A DNA stretch of 64,000 nt. Origin: an uncultured Mycoplasma sp. (GTDB lineage: Bacteria > Bacillota_I > Bacilli_A > RF39 > UBA660). Position 1 is the stretch's first letter. Each line of letters starts with the position of its first letter. The notes under the pieces are model-generated. The model was not told where the DNA came from. It worked only from the letters and a program-made list of their open reading frames with translations, and did no database searches. The position numbers were made by a program, and so were the translations under genes. Below, piece after piece: positions 24,836-34,151 of this stretch. The DNA is taken from positions 65,952 through 129,951 of the forward strand of contig CABUPU010000003.1 of assembly GCA_902493595.1 (NCBI GenBank), read 5' to 3'.

Positions 24836-25361
24836 TATTCCATCCACTTCGTAATACATCATAGGTTGCATTAAATCTTCCAACAGTACCAATAGCATAA
24901 TCATAACTTGGAGAAAGCAAATCTAAATCATTACCTGGAACACCTCTATCAAGAACAATTGCAATTATTGGTTCACTTGATATTCTTGGAGCATCAAACT
25001 TAACAATAGATCCACAAGGTAAATTTGCACTCGAAGCAACTATATTTACAGTACCATACTGACTATCAGGATAAGTAGTAGTGCCATCTTTTATATTATA
25101 ACTACTCATACAAGCTAAGGTTCCTCCACATAAAGGACAGTTAAAAATATAACCTGTTATTTGTCCATTAAAAGTATCTTTTGCACTATATAAAGCATCA
25201 TAATCAAATTCATTTATTTTTAATGCCATAGCAACTTCATCAATAGTTCTATTCGGATTATTATTATGAACTCTAGCTTCATAAATAGGACTATTTGTAA
25301 AAGTCATAAATACTATAAAAACTAATATTAATAATTGAATAACTTTTATTACTTTCTTCAT
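24825..25361 (-). CDS. Secreted double-psi beta-barrel (3D-like) protein in the yabE position
   Basis: A 178-residue protein with an N-terminal signal or anchor helix (about 4-22), then about 50 residues of linker, then a small beta domain. The end carries AIVLDRGVPGNDLDLLSP, resembling the 3D/RlpA-like barrel motif with three acidic residues found in YabE and YocH, cell-wall lytic enzymes. Position supports this: in B. subtilis tatD is followed by yabE, rnmV and ksgA. Unlike YabE there are no G5 or DUF348 repeats. It also has four Cys, two in CPLCGG (75, 78) and one at 84, a possible metal site or disulfides. Function is inferred. Confidence 0.65.
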   Translation of the reverse strand: MKKVIKVIQLLILVFIVFMTFTNSPIYEARVHNNNPNRTIDEVAMALKINEFDYDALYSAKDTFNGQITGYIFNCPLCGGTLACMSSYNIKDGTTTYPDSQYGTVNIVASSANLPCGSIVKFDAPRISSEPIIAIVLDRGVPGNDLDLLSPSYDYAIGTVGRFNATYDVLRSGWNNES

Positions 25362-25414
25362 ACTATCCTCTTATACAAAGTATTATAGCATATAAACCAT
25401 TCAAAATAAAGAAA

Positions 25415-25444
25415 AAGTATATAATCATTTCAAATCATATACTT
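25415..25444 (-). terminator. Terminator after tatD
   Basis: AAGTATAT pairs with ATATACTT over a 14-base loop and is followed on the minus strand by TTTTTCTTTATTTTG. The stem covers the tatD stop codon. Confidence 0.75.
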
Positions 25445-26184
25445 ATATTAAATAATTTTTTTACGTTAGAATTAGTTATTTTTTCTAATTCATCTATTGA
25501 AATATTAAGGCTTTCTGAGATAAACTGGGCAATATATTTTATATTACCAGGAAAGTTTATCTTCCCTCTAAAAGGAACTGGTGATAAATAAGGACTATCA
25601 GTTTCAAATAAAATATTTTGAATACCAATTTTTTTATATACCTCAATTAATTTACAATTTTTAAAAGTAATTACTCCGTTAACTCCTAGATAAAAGCCTA
25701 ATTTTATATATTCTTTGGCCATCTCTAAACTACCAGAAAATGAATGAATTACTCCCGTAACTTTATATTTTTTTAAAATATTAATAGTATCATAACCAGC
25801 ATCCCTACTATGAACTACGACAGGTAAATTATATTTTTCTGCAAGTGATAATTGTTTTTCAAATACAGTAATTTGTTTTTCTTTATTAAAACCATCATAA
25901 TGATAATCTAAACCTATTTCACCAATACCAATGACATTTGAATTATTAAGTTTTTTTTCTAACAAAGAAAAATCTTCTTCAGTGATATCATTTGCAAATT
26001 CTGGATGATAACCTATAACAGCATAAACACTATCATTTTTAATACTTAAAACTTCTTCATTAGTATTTTTATCGCAACCGGCATTTATAAATTTAATTAT
26101 TCCATTGCTTTTAGAATTTTGAATAATCTTTTCGATATTGTCATAATACTCTTTATATAAATGACAATGAGTATCTACAAACAT
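25435..26184 (-). CDS. tatD: TatD-family metal-dependent deoxyribonuclease (YabD)
   Basis: A 249-residue TIM-barrel metallohydrolase. Metal ligands are clear: FVDTHCHLYKEY at the N-terminus, GEIGLDYHYD, PVVVHSRDAGYDT, VIHSFSGS and the final FETDSPYLSPVP. The family acts as a 3'-5' DNA exonuclease or on D-aminoacyl-tRNA. The ATG overlaps the metG stop (TAATG), so the two are coupled, as in B. subtilis metS-yabD. Its stop is TGA, evidence for the standard genetic code. Confidence 0.95.
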   Translation of the reverse strand: MFVDTHCHLYKEYYDNIEKIIQNSKSNGIIKFINAGCDKNTNEEVLSIKNDSVYAVIGYHPEFANDITEEDFSLLEKKLNNSNVIGIGEIGLDYHYDGFNKEKQITVFEKQLSLAEKYNLPVVVHSRDAGYDTINILKKYKVTGVIHSFSGSLEMAKEYIKLGFYLGVNGVITFKNCKLIEVYKKIGIQNILFETDSPYLSPVPFRGKINFPGNIKYIAQFISESLNISIDELEKITNSNVKKLFNISI

Positions 26185-27716
26185 TATTTTTCAATCCTTG
26201 CAAATAATACTTCAGGTGTATTAACAGTATTTGGACTTTCATAATTACCAAATTTTTCAATGGTATCAAATGAAGTTTCTTTAGTATTAATTTGTTTAAA
26301 TATCTTTTCAGCAGTAGTAGGCAAAAATGCTTGTAATAAAACAGTGCCAATTCTTATACATTCCAATAAATTATAAAGAACGCATTCAAGTCTTCCTTTT
26401 TTACTTTCATCTTTTGCAAGTATCCAAGGAGTAACATCGTCAATATATTTATTACATTTTCTAAATAAATCAAATATTTTATCTATAGCATTTGAAAGTT
26501 CTAAATTATCTACTAAGGTTGTAACATTTTCTTTTAAAGATGTAGCATAATCTATTAAATCTTTATCTATATCTTCATAAATTTTAGTATTAGTAACATT
26601 ACCAGCAAAATATTTATTAACCATTCCAATAGTTCTATTAACAAGGTTTCCCAATATATTTGCCAAATCGGAATTTGTTCTTGTTACAAGTGCTTCCTCG
26701 GAAAAATTACCATCACTTCCAAATGGTACTTCACGAAGAGCATAATATCTTACAGCATCAACACCATAGGAATTAATATATTCTCTAGGATCTTTATAAT
26801 TACCTAAACTTTTTGATATTTTTCCACCATCAATTACTAGCCATCCATGACCAAAAACCTTTTTAGGTAAAGGTAAATCTAGTGCTTTTAACATAATTGG
26901 CCAAATAATAGTGTGAAATCTTACAATCTCCTTACCAACAATATGTAAATCTGCTGGCCAATATTTTTTAAATAAACTATCATCATCAGTTAAATAACCC
27001 AAAGCGGAAATATAATTTGATAATGCATCAATCCAAACATATACAACATGGTTTTCATCAAATGAAACTGGAACACCCCATTTAAATGAGGTTCTTGATA
27101 CACATAAATCTGAAAGACCTGGTTTAATAAAGTTATTAATCATTTCATTTTTTCGCGATGTTGGTTCAATAAAATCTGGATGACTATCTAAAAACTCTTC
27201 GAGCCAAGCTTGATATTTAGAAAGTTTAAAGAAATATGCTTCCTCTTTTACTTCATGAACTTCTCTATGACAATCAGGACAATTACCATTTTCATCAAGT
27301 TGAGTTTCTGTCCAAAATGATTCACATGGAGTACAATATAGTCCTTTATATTCTCCCTTATAAATATCTCCTTGATCATATAACTTTTTAAATATTTTTT
27401 GAACTACTTCTTCGTGCTCTTTATCAGTTGTTCTTATAAATTTATCATAACTGATATTTAATGATGCCCATAAATCTTTTGCATTATTCACTATTTTGTC
27501 TACATATTCTTTTGGGGTTACTCCACATTCTTTGGCTTTCTTTTCAATTTTTTGACCGTGTTCATCTGTTCCAGTTAAGAAAAATGTATCATAACCTGAT
27601 AACCTTTTAAATCTTGCAATTGAATCTGCAATTATAGTTGTATAACAATGTCCTATATGAAAATTATCAGATGGATAATATATAGGTGTTGTTATATAAA
27701 ATTTTTTATTTTCCAT
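26184..27716 (-). CDS. metG: Methionyl-tRNA synthetase
   Basis: A 510-residue class I synthetase charging tRNA-Met. The signature HIGH region is FHIGHCYTT at about 19-27, the flexible KMSKS loop is KISKSLGN, and a zinc knuckle has CTPCES and CPDCHREV. The C-terminal tRNA-dimerisation domain of longer bacterial enzymes (about 650) is not present, so this is the short form. It sits behind dut under a T-box leader, and its ribosome binding site is GGAGG. Confidence 0.96.
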   Translation of the reverse strand: MENKKFYITTPIYYPSDNFHIGHCYTTIIADSIARFKRLSGYDTFFLTGTDEHGQKIEKKAKECGVTPKEYVDKIVNNAKDLWASLNISYDKFIRTTDKEHEEVVQKIFKKLYDQGDIYKGEYKGLYCTPCESFWTETQLDENGNCPDCHREVHEVKEEAYFFKLSKYQAWLEEFLDSHPDFIEPTSRKNEMINNFIKPGLSDLCVSRTSFKWGVPVSFDENHVVYVWIDALSNYISALGYLTDDDSLFKKYWPADLHIVGKEIVRFHTIIWPIMLKALDLPLPKKVFGHGWLVIDGGKISKSLGNYKDPREYINSYGVDAVRYYALREVPFGSDGNFSEEALVTRTNSDLANILGNLVNRTIGMVNKYFAGNVTNTKIYEDIDKDLIDYATSLKENVTTLVDNLELSNAIDKIFDLFRKCNKYIDDVTPWILAKDESKKGRLECVLYNLLECIRIGTVLLQAFLPTTAEKIFKQINTKETSFDTIEKFGNYESPNTVNTPEVLFARIEK

Positions 27717-27725
27717 AAATCCTCC

Positions 27726-28199
27726 TTAATTATTAGTACTTCCAATGCCACCGGTACGTTTTTTATTATTTTCTTCGCCACAAGTTAAATATTTAATAAT
27801 AATTCCTTGAGCATAGGCATCACCTTTATTTATTACAAAATCTTTTGTTCCTTCATTTTGAAGTGCAACATACATATGACCTTCATTAGATTCATTATTA
27901 TAGTAGTCAGCGTCAATTACACCTACTTGATTACATAATCTAATGTTATATTTAAAGCCCATTGAACTTCTTACAACTATCAAAAGCACTTCATCATCTT
28001 GAAGTTTTACTTTATAGCCTGTAGGTATTTTCTTTATTTCTCCAGGTTTGATAGTAATATCTTCTAATGCAATAAAATCATAACCAGCACTTTTACTAGT
28101 CTTTCTAATAGGTAAAGTTATACTTTCATATAATTTTTCATCATCCTTAACACTTTTTTTAAATTCTTCAAAGCTTATTTTTTCGAATCCTCTTTCCAT
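27726..28199 (-). CDS. dut: dUTP diphosphatase-like protein
   Basis: A 157-residue trimeric-type dUTPase (start ATG 28199, six bases after an in-frame GTG; GAGGAG lies at the right distance). Motifs: 1 AGYDFIALED, 2 VVRSSMGFK, 3 GVIDADYYNN, 4 YAQGIIIKYL and 5 RTGGIGSTN. It prevents uracil entering DNA. The first 30 residues are an acidic extension, somewhat longer than in E. coli. Being first behind a T-box it is probably produced together with metG, an unusual partnership. Confidence 0.88.
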   Translation of the reverse strand: MERGFEKISFEEFKKSVKDDEKLYESITLPIRKTSKSAGYDFIALEDITIKPGEIKKIPTGYKVKLQDDEVLLIVVRSSMGFKYNIRLCNQVGVIDADYYNNESNEGHMYVALQNEGTKDFVINKGDAYAQGIIIKYLTCGEENNKKRTGGIGSTNN

Positions 28200-28205
28200 T
28201 TCCAC

Positions 28206-28416
28206 TCCTCTTTTCTAAAAAACAAAAAATCACGAACTAAAGGACGAATATAATCCGCGGTACCACCTTAATTCATGATTTACATGCACTTTCTAATTAT
28301 AAGGTAATTAACCATTAAACTCAAAGACTCACAATATAAATCGTTATTACTTAATTCCACCAAACATAAGCTCTCTATAAATGCAATTTATAAATCTTTC
28401 TTCTCCACATTTAATA
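28206..28416 (-). promoter_or_regulatory. T-box leader (tRNA-sensing) before dut-metG
   Basis: Read on the minus strand, the leader has an AG-bulge segment AGAGAGC, the distal loop GGTGGAA, and the diagnostic T-box sequence AAGGTGGTACCGCGGAT (28269-28253), which pairs with the tRNA acceptor end. A terminator-like stem follows: AATCATGAATTAAGG against CCTTTAGTTCGTGATT, then TTTTTTG. A T-box stops transcription unless an uncharged tRNA binds. metG downstream suggests tRNA-Met, but I could not find an ATG specifier in the descending strand of stem I, so the cognate tRNA is unassigned. Confidence 0.9.
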
Positions 28417-28421
28417 AGTCA

Positions 28422-28450
28422 ATATTACCATAATTTTTATCGGTTTTCAA
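28422..28450 (-). promoter_or_regulatory. Promoter of the T-box dut-metG unit
   Basis: TTGAAA (28450-28445), 17 bases, TAATAT (28427-28422) with TGG directly before the -10 (extended). It overlaps the 3' end of spoVT and places the transcript start near 28415, at the beginning of the T-box. Confidence 0.75.
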
Positions 28451-28925
28451 TAAGTTTTAATATAATATTTGTAAGAATTTTTTCTTCATTTGTAAATACT
28501 GTTTCCTTTGCAAACATAAGTAAACCCAAAATATCACTTTCTACTATTATTGGATAAATTACAAAATATCCACTTACTTTATTAATAGTTTCTTTATTAA
28601 TACTTTCATGTTTTTTTCTTTCTTTGATAAGTTCAATTAACGTATTATCAATATTCTTATTTTTAAAATCACCCTCAGTAATAAATCTTTCTTTATTAGT
28701 TACAAATACCTTAATATTTAATTTTTCATCAATAATGTTTACAATATTATTTGAATAATTTAAGATATTATCACTTTTTTCATATTTTTTTAAAACTATT
28801 TTCATATTATCAATAAATATTTCTAAATCATCATTACTATGTATACTAAGTACATTACGAATTTCTTTGGGAATTACTATTCTTCCTAACTCATCTATTT
28901 TTCTTACAATACCTGTACTTTTCAA
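28437..28925 (-). CDS. spoVT: Stage V sporulation regulator SpoVT
   Basis: A 162-residue regulator with an AbrB-like swapped-hairpin domain, KSTGIVRKIDELGRIVIPKE, then IFIDNMKIVLKKY, joined to a C-terminal GAF-like sensor. SpoVT tunes forespore genes under sigma-G in Bacillus. I propose a TTG start at 28925 (KSTGIVRK follows it), with GAGGTG six bases upstream; a GTG nine bases earlier is an alternative. It follows mfd as in B. subtilis. A hairpin that covers the start site is listed separately. Confidence 0.9.
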   Translation of the reverse strand: MKSTGIVRKIDELGRIVIPKEIRNVLSIHSNDDLEIFIDNMKIVLKKYEKSDNILNYSNNIVNIIDEKLNIKVFVTNKERFITEGDFKNKNIDNTLIELIKERKKHESINKETINKVSGYFVIYPIIVESDILGLLMFAKETVFTNEEKILTNIILKLIENR

Positions 28926-28953
28926 AAAACACACCTCATATTTAGTGTGTTTT
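28926..28953 (-). terminator. Hairpin ending mfd and covering the spoVT start
   Basis: AAAACACAC (28953-28945) pairs perfectly with GTGTGTTTT (28934-28926); the loop is TAAATATGAG, and a run of T follows. It has the form of an intrinsic terminator for mfd, but the 3' arm and U-run also carry the spoVT Shine-Dalgarno end and TTG start. It may thus terminate transcription or mask translation. Confidence 0.7.
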
Positions 28954-28970
28954 CTTTTTTATAGATTATA

Positions 28971-31900
28971 CTAATTAATTGTATTAAGTAATCTAACAAT
29001 ATATCTTATAAAATGTTCTTTTAAATTTGCATATTTTAATGTAATAATTATTTGATTATGTCTAAAGGCAAATGAAAAATTTCTTGAGATACTTAGGGCA
29101 TTAAGTAATAATTTATCTCCTTTAACTTTTGATGATAACTTTTCCGGTAAAACTATTTCTATAAATCTATCGGTTTGTCTAATTTGCGTAATATTATATT
29201 TTTGAGCCATCTTCTCAAACCATTCTTCATACATATAATCTTCCATTTCAAGAGTAATTTTACCAAAACGGTCTTCAAGAACGTTTTTAATTTGTTGCAA
29301 CTTATCATAACTATCAATTTCATTTATCATTTGATGAATTTCTATCTTAATATTTTCATCAATAACATAACTATCATCAATATGTGTATTTACATTTATT
29401 AATGATTGTTCATTTGTACTTTCTTCAACGGGTAATCCTTTTACTCTTTTAAGTTCATCCTCAATCATTTTCGTATAAAGTGACACACCTACTGTATCTA
29501 CAAATCCTGCTTGGGAAGAACCAAATATATCTCCAGAACCACGTATTGATAAATCACGCATCGCTATTTTATAACCACTACCTAATGCTGTAAACTCTTT
29601 TATTGCATGTAATCGCTTAATTGCGGTTTCATTTAACATTTTATTTTTATTATAAAGTAAATAAGCGTAAGCTATTTTGTCGCTTCGGCCTACTCTTCCT
29701 CTTATTTGATATAATTGGGCAAGTCCGAATTTATCAGCATCATAAACTATTAATGTATTAGCATTTGCAATATCAATACCATTTTCAATAATTGTGGTAC
29801 ATAATAAGATATCAAATTTATGCATTGTAAAATCTTCCATAATTTCATCTAAAGCATCTTTATTCATTTGTCCATGAGCACATCTAATTTTAGCCTCGGG
29901 TACTAATAATTTTAAAGAATTCATTTTTGACACTAAACCCTCAATATTATTATAAAGCATAAATATCTGTCCATTACGACCTAGTTCTTTATAAATTGCA
30001 TCTTTTATTATATAATCATCCTCACTAGTAACATAAGTTTGAACTGGGTATCTATTATTCGGTGCAGTTTCAATTATAGATAAATTTCTAAGTCCAGATA
30101 AAGCCATTTTTAAAGTTCTAGGTATTGGTGTTGCTGATAAAGTTAATACATTAATATCATTTTTTAATTCCTTTATTTTTTCTTTATGTTTAACTCCAAA
30201 TCTTTGTTCCTCATCAATTATTAATAAACCTAATTTTTTATATTTTATCTTGTCATTAAATAATTTATGAGTTCCAAATACAACATCAATACTTCCGTTT
30301 TCTAAACCTGTTAGTATGTCTTGCTCCTCTTTTAAAGTGGTAAACCTATTATAAAGTCTTATTTCAATAGGCCATGAGACAAATCTTTTTTTAGCAACAT
30401 TATACTGCTGTTTTGATAGTATTGTTGTAGGACACAAATAAATAACCTGTTTATTATTAAGTATTGCTCTAAACATTGCTCTTAATGCAACCTCTGTTTT
30501 ACCAAAGCCAACATCACCACAAAGAAGCCTATCCATTGGAATATCACTATCTAGATCATCATTAATATCATTAACTGCATTTTGTTGATCTAAGGTTAAA
30601 TCATAAATAAATTCATTACCAAAAATTTGTTCTTCCTCAAACCTTTTGTAAGGCGTAGTCTTTGTTTCCAATCTTTTTTGATATAAATCCATTAATTCTT
30701 TTGTAATATCCTTTATTTTTGCTTCAACATATTTTCTAGTCTTTAGCCAAGATGAAGAATTTAATTTATTAATTTTTGGTTTAGTACCATCTTTATCTGA
30801 ATATTTATAAATATTTTCTATTTTTTGAACTGGTATATATATTTTATCATTTCCCTCATAAAGAATTTGAATATAATCTTTAGTTATGTTATTACTAGTT
30901 AAACTAACAAGACCATTGTAAATACCAATTCCATGATTTATGTGAACTACATAATCACCTTTGTTAAGTTCATTATAATCTACAATCTTTTTACCACCAT
31001 ATAAGTTATTTTGATATTTATAATCTCTTTTTATATTATCTATATCAAATTCACTTATTATAACATATTTACCTATAATAAAACCGTGATTAATCTTTTT
31101 CTTAATAATATTTACATTTGTAAAAAGTTCTCGAATCTTTTTAATTTCATTATCATTTGATAAATAAAAATAAATATCTTTTCCTGATTCTTTCCATTTA
31201 ATAACATTTTCCTGTAAAAGAGGAATATCATTATTAAAATTATCAATACTTTGAGTAACTATTTCAATATCAGACTTATCAGTTTTAAAATGATTTAAAG
31301 TTAAAACATATTCTGGATTTATTTCCTCAAGTTCATATAAAAATTTTTCATGTTTATCACAATGCTGTTTATAAGCAGTTATATCCTCAAAAATTTTTTT
31401 ATAAGAGGCTTGGATCTGTGGTAAATCTACATTAACTAGAGTTGCTTTATTAGTATAATCATAAATTGAACTTGTTTTATTTGTATTTATTTCCACGATT
31501 GGTTTAAGCATTATTTCATCAATACTGTTAATCGTCATTTGTGTATTTTCATCAAAATATCTAATATTACTTACTACATCATCATCAAACTCGATTCTAA
31601 TTGGATGTTTTTCATTTATTAAATAAATATCCACAATCATTCCACGAACAGAAAAATCCCCTGAAGCAGTTGTTAATGCATCTTTATTATACCCAAATTC
31701 AAATAAAGTATCTAATAGTTTCTTTCGAGGTAAGTTATTACCAACTTTTATTAGCATTTTACTTTGTGAAAATTCTTTATTATTAGGAAGTAGCATTAAG
31801 TAGCCCATTAAGTTACAAATAATAATATAATTTTTTGAACTTAACTTATCTAAAGTATTTAATCTAGTCAATTTTAATTCTGGTGAAGATGCTACCACAT

Positions 31901-32120
31901 CAGATATAAATTCATCCTTTAAAAATAATAATACATCATCACTATATGTTTGAAATAGATTATAATAATTATTTGCTTCATAAATAGAACTTACTAAAAA
32001 AATGATATTCTTTTTTTGCTTTTTAAATAAATTTAACACATAAAAAACTTTTAACTCGGAAGTTAAACCACATATAACACTATTATTTTTATAAACAAAA
32101 AAATCATCTAGAAAATCCAT
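28971..32120 (-). CDS. mfd: Transcription-repair coupling factor
   Basis: A 1049-residue translocase, about 100 residues shorter than B. subtilis Mfd (1177). It frees stalled RNA polymerase and recruits UvrA. In order: UvrB-like N-terminal region; RNA-polymerase-interaction domain with GDYVVHINHGIGIYNG; helicase core with Walker A CGDVGFGKTEVAL, DEEQRFGVKHKEKI and QIRGRVGRS; TRG-related MRDLSIRGSGDIFGSSQAG; and the C-terminal D7 domain. Start ATG 32120 comes just after the pth stop with GGAG six bases upstream; an in-frame ATG four codons earlier is also open. Confidence 0.95.
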   Translation of the reverse strand: MDFLDDFFVYKNNSVICGLTSELKVFYVLNLFKKQKKNIIFLVSSIYEANNYYNLFQTYSDDVLLFLKDEFISDVVASSPELKLTRLNTLDKLSSKNYIIICNLMGYLMLLPNNKEFSQSKMLIKVGNNLPRKKLLDTLFEFGYNKDALTTASGDFSVRGMIVDIYLINEKHPIRIEFDDDVVSNIRYFDENTQMTINSIDEIMLKPIVEINTNKTSSIYDYTNKATLVNVDLPQIQASYKKIFEDITAYKQHCDKHEKFLYELEEINPEYVLTLNHFKTDKSDIEIVTQSIDNFNNDIPLLQENVIKWKESGKDIYFYLSNDNEIKKIRELFTNVNIIKKKINHGFIIGKYVIISEFDIDNIKRDYKYQNNLYGGKKIVDYNELNKGDYVVHINHGIGIYNGLVSLTSNNITKDYIQILYEGNDKIYIPVQKIENIYKYSDKDGTKPKINKLNSSSWLKTRKYVEAKIKDITKELMDLYQKRLETKTTPYKRFEEEQIFGNEFIYDLTLDQQNAVNDINDDLDSDIPMDRLLCGDVGFGKTEVALRAMFRAILNNKQVIYLCPTTILSKQQYNVAKKRFVSWPIEIRLYNRFTTLKEEQDILTGLENGSIDVVFGTHKLFNDKIKYKKLGLLIIDEEQRFGVKHKEKIKELKNDINVLTLSATPIPRTLKMALSGLRNLSIIETAPNNRYPVQTYVTSEDDYIIKDAIYKELGRNGQIFMLYNNIEGLVSKMNSLKLLVPEAKIRCAHGQMNKDALDEIMEDFTMHKFDILLCTTIIENGIDIANANTLIVYDADKFGLAQLYQIRGRVGRSDKIAYAYLLYNKNKMLNETAIKRLHAIKEFTALGSGYKIAMRDLSIRGSGDIFGSSQAGFVDTVGVSLYTKMIEDELKRVKGLPVEESTNEQSLINVNTHIDDSYVIDENIKIEIHQMINEIDSYDKLQQIKNVLEDRFGKITLEMEDYMYEEWFEKMAQKYNITQIRQTDRFIEIVLPEKLSSKVKGDKLLLNALSISRNFSFAFRHNQIIITLKYANLKEHFIRYIVRLLNTIN

Positions 32121-32121
32121 T

Positions 32122-32673
32122 TTATTCTCCATTTGAATTATATTTATTCATACACATTGTAGTACCATCACAAATAAATGTATTAATCATTTCTTTAAAC
32201 TTATCATTTTGTAAATAAGTTATTTCCTCTTTTGATAAATTACCTAGAACATAATCTTTTTGATCTGAAGAAAACTTTCGACCAATACCCACTTTTAAAT
32301 GAGTAAAATTAGTTGTTCCTAAAGAATTTATAATTGATTTAATACCGTTATGTCCTCCTGCTGAAGAGTTAAATTTAAATCTAATAGTTTTTTCTGGTAA
32401 ATCTAAATCATCGTGAATTATTAAAATATCTTCAGTTGGAATTTTATAAAAATTAACTACTTTTTGTACCGCTAAACCCGATAAATTCATAAATGTTAAT
32501 GGTTTAATAAAAATAACTTTTTCATTATTAATATTTTTTTCTAAAAATTCATAATTATCTTTAGTATGCCATTTTTCACCATTAAAATAACTATCTAAAA
32601 TAATAAATCCAACATTATGTCTAGATTTTTCATATTCTTTACCAGGATTACCTAGTCCCACGATTAACTTCAT
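32122..32673 (-). CDS. pth: Peptidyl-tRNA hydrolase
   Basis: A 183-residue enzyme recycling peptidyl-tRNA (SpoVC in Bacillus, where a mutation blocks sporulation). Start ATG 32673 (MKLIVGLGNPGKEYEKSRHN) follows AAAGGAGG. The catalytic His is in KSRHNVGF, and LTFMNLSG and the acidic IIHDDLDLPE are present. The start lies 26 bases inside the 3' end of the upstream methyltransferase, so the two are coupled. Order pth-mfd-spoVT matches B. subtilis apart from the missing fin gene. Confidence 0.96.
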   Translation of the reverse strand: MKLIVGLGNPGKEYEKSRHNVGFIILDSYFNGEKWHTKDNYEFLEKNINNEKVIFIKPLTFMNLSGLAVQKVVNFYKIPTEDILIIHDDLDLPEKTIRFKFNSSAGGHNGIKSIINSLGTTNFTHLKVGIGRKFSSDQKDYVLGNLSKEEITYLQNDKFKEMINTFICDGTTMCMNKYNSNGE

Positions 32674-33382
32674 TACTTCCTCCTTTAAAAATATTTTGAT
32701 ATGTTTGCATATTTTCAATATTAACTACATCGTTAATAATAACGTGCTTTTTAGAATTTTTAACCGCCTTCACGATTACTAAAGATGGTGCTCTGTCTTT
32801 TTTTGTTTTAATTAACTGAATTTTTTTTATACCTATATTATATTTATTTCCAAGTATGATTAGTTCATCTAATCTTTGTGCCCGATTAACTATATAAAGC
32901 GAGCCTTTAGATGTTAAAGCATAATCAGCTATTTGAAATATATTTTCTAATGTTAAGTATACTTCATGTCTAGCTATAGTTTTTTCTTCTTGAAGATTTA
33001 CCATATTACCATTGTATTCAAAGTAAGGTGGATTACAAACTATAGTATTAAAATAACCTGAATCATAATATCTATTCAAGTTTTTTGCATCATCATTAAT
33101 GATTTTTATTTGCTTTGTAAGATTATTTTCATCAACTGACAATTGTGCTAAATATGCAATTTTCTTTTGAATTTCAAACCCTATAATATTATTTTTGGTG
33201 TATTCTGCCAAAATAAGTGATACTGCTCCATTTCCTGTGCAAATATCTAATATATTTCCTTTTAAATCTTTTCTATCAACAAATTCCGCTAATAAAATTG
33301 AATCTATTGAAAACTTAAAAAAATCAGTATCTTGATAAATGTATCGATTTTTATAATCATATAAATCATTTTTTACTATCAT
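32648..33382 (-). CDS. trmN6: tRNA1(Val) adenine-N6-methyltransferase family (YabB)
   Basis: A 244-residue class I SAM-dependent methyltransferase with LDICTGNGAVSLILAEY as SAM-binding motif and the N6-adenine signature NPPYFEYNGN. It belongs to the YabB/YfiC group that methylates A37 of tRNA-Val in E. coli; the target in this lineage is inferred. It overlaps ricT by 17 bases upstream and pth by 26 bases downstream, following the order holB-yaaT-yabA-yabB of Bacillus except for missing yabA. Confidence 0.88.
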   Translation of the reverse strand: MIVKNDLYDYKNRYIYQDTDFFKFSIDSILLAEFVDRKDLKGNILDICTGNGAVSLILAEYTKNNIIGFEIQKKIAYLAQLSVDENNLTKQIKIINDDAKNLNRYYDSGYFNTIVCNPPYFEYNGNMVNLQEEKTIARHEVYLTLENIFQIADYALTSKGSLYIVNRAQRLDELIILGNKYNIGIKKIQLIKTKKDRAPSLVIVKAVKNSKKHVIINDVVNIENMQTYQNIFKGGSNEVNRGTR

Positions 33383-34151
33383 TTATAATCTCTTCTGCAT
33401 CTACTAAAATCTTTTGTTCATCAACAATTATTTTATACTTCTTATTTAAAATATCAACACCAATAACTGTAGCATCTTTTCCTTTATATTTAATTATACT
33501 ACCTACAGATTTTAAATTTTTGCCACATTTAATATATTCATCATCTTCATAACCTAAACAACATAAAAGTCTACCACAACAACCATTAATTTTTGATGGG
33601 TTAAGTGCTAAATTTTGATCTTTTGCCATATTCATAGTAATTGAATCGAATTGATTTAAAAAATTTGAACAACATAATTTTCGGCCACAAACACCAATTC
33701 CACCAACTTGTTTTGCTTTATCTCTTGCTCCTATTTGACGAAGTTCAATACGTGTTCTAAATTGACCAGCAAGTTTTCGTGCAAGTTCACGGAAATCAAC
33801 TCTTTCTTCAGCATAAAAATTAAATAGAAGTTGCGCTCTATTTAAAGTATATTGAGCATTTATTATATTCATATTTAAATCTAACTCTTTAGCAAAATTT
33901 CTTGCTTTTACTAAGGCAAGTTCAGCATCTTTTATATTAGTATAGAAATTATCTTGATCTTCTTTTGTGGCCTTTCGTAAAATCTCTTTTAAATCATCAG
34001 TTTTTAATGAATCAATAATCTTTACAATTTTAGCATATTGTTCTCCTTTATCAGTATCAACAATAACTTCATCATCAATTTCAAACTTTTCTGAACTTTT
34101 AAAATAATATAATTTATTATTTCCTTTATATATTACTGCATAACTATTCAT
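33366..34151 (-). CDS. ricT: RicT (YaaT), PSP1-domain Y-complex subunit
   Basis: A 261-residue PSP1-domain protein. The cysteine clusters GVCGRKLCCSNFL and NGCCGRLLCCLGYE are the hallmark of YaaT; in Bacillus the RicA-RicF-RicT complex binds iron-sulfur clusters and steers RNase Y, influencing sporulation, competence and biofilm. It overlaps holB by 8 bases upstream. RicA and RicF partners are not in this window. Confidence 0.93.
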   Translation of the reverse strand: MNSYAVIYKGNNKLYYFKSSEKFEIDDEVIVDTDKGEQYAKIVKIIDSLKTDDLKEILRKATKEDQDNFYTNIKDAELALVKARNFAKELDLNMNIINAQYTLNRAQLLFNFYAEERVDFRELARKLAGQFRTRIELRQIGARDKAKQVGGIGVCGRKLCCSNFLNQFDSITMNMAKDQNLALNPSKINGCCGRLLCCLGYEDDEYIKCGKNLKSVGSIIKYKGKDATVIGVDILNKKYKIIVDEQKILVDAEEIINDSKK

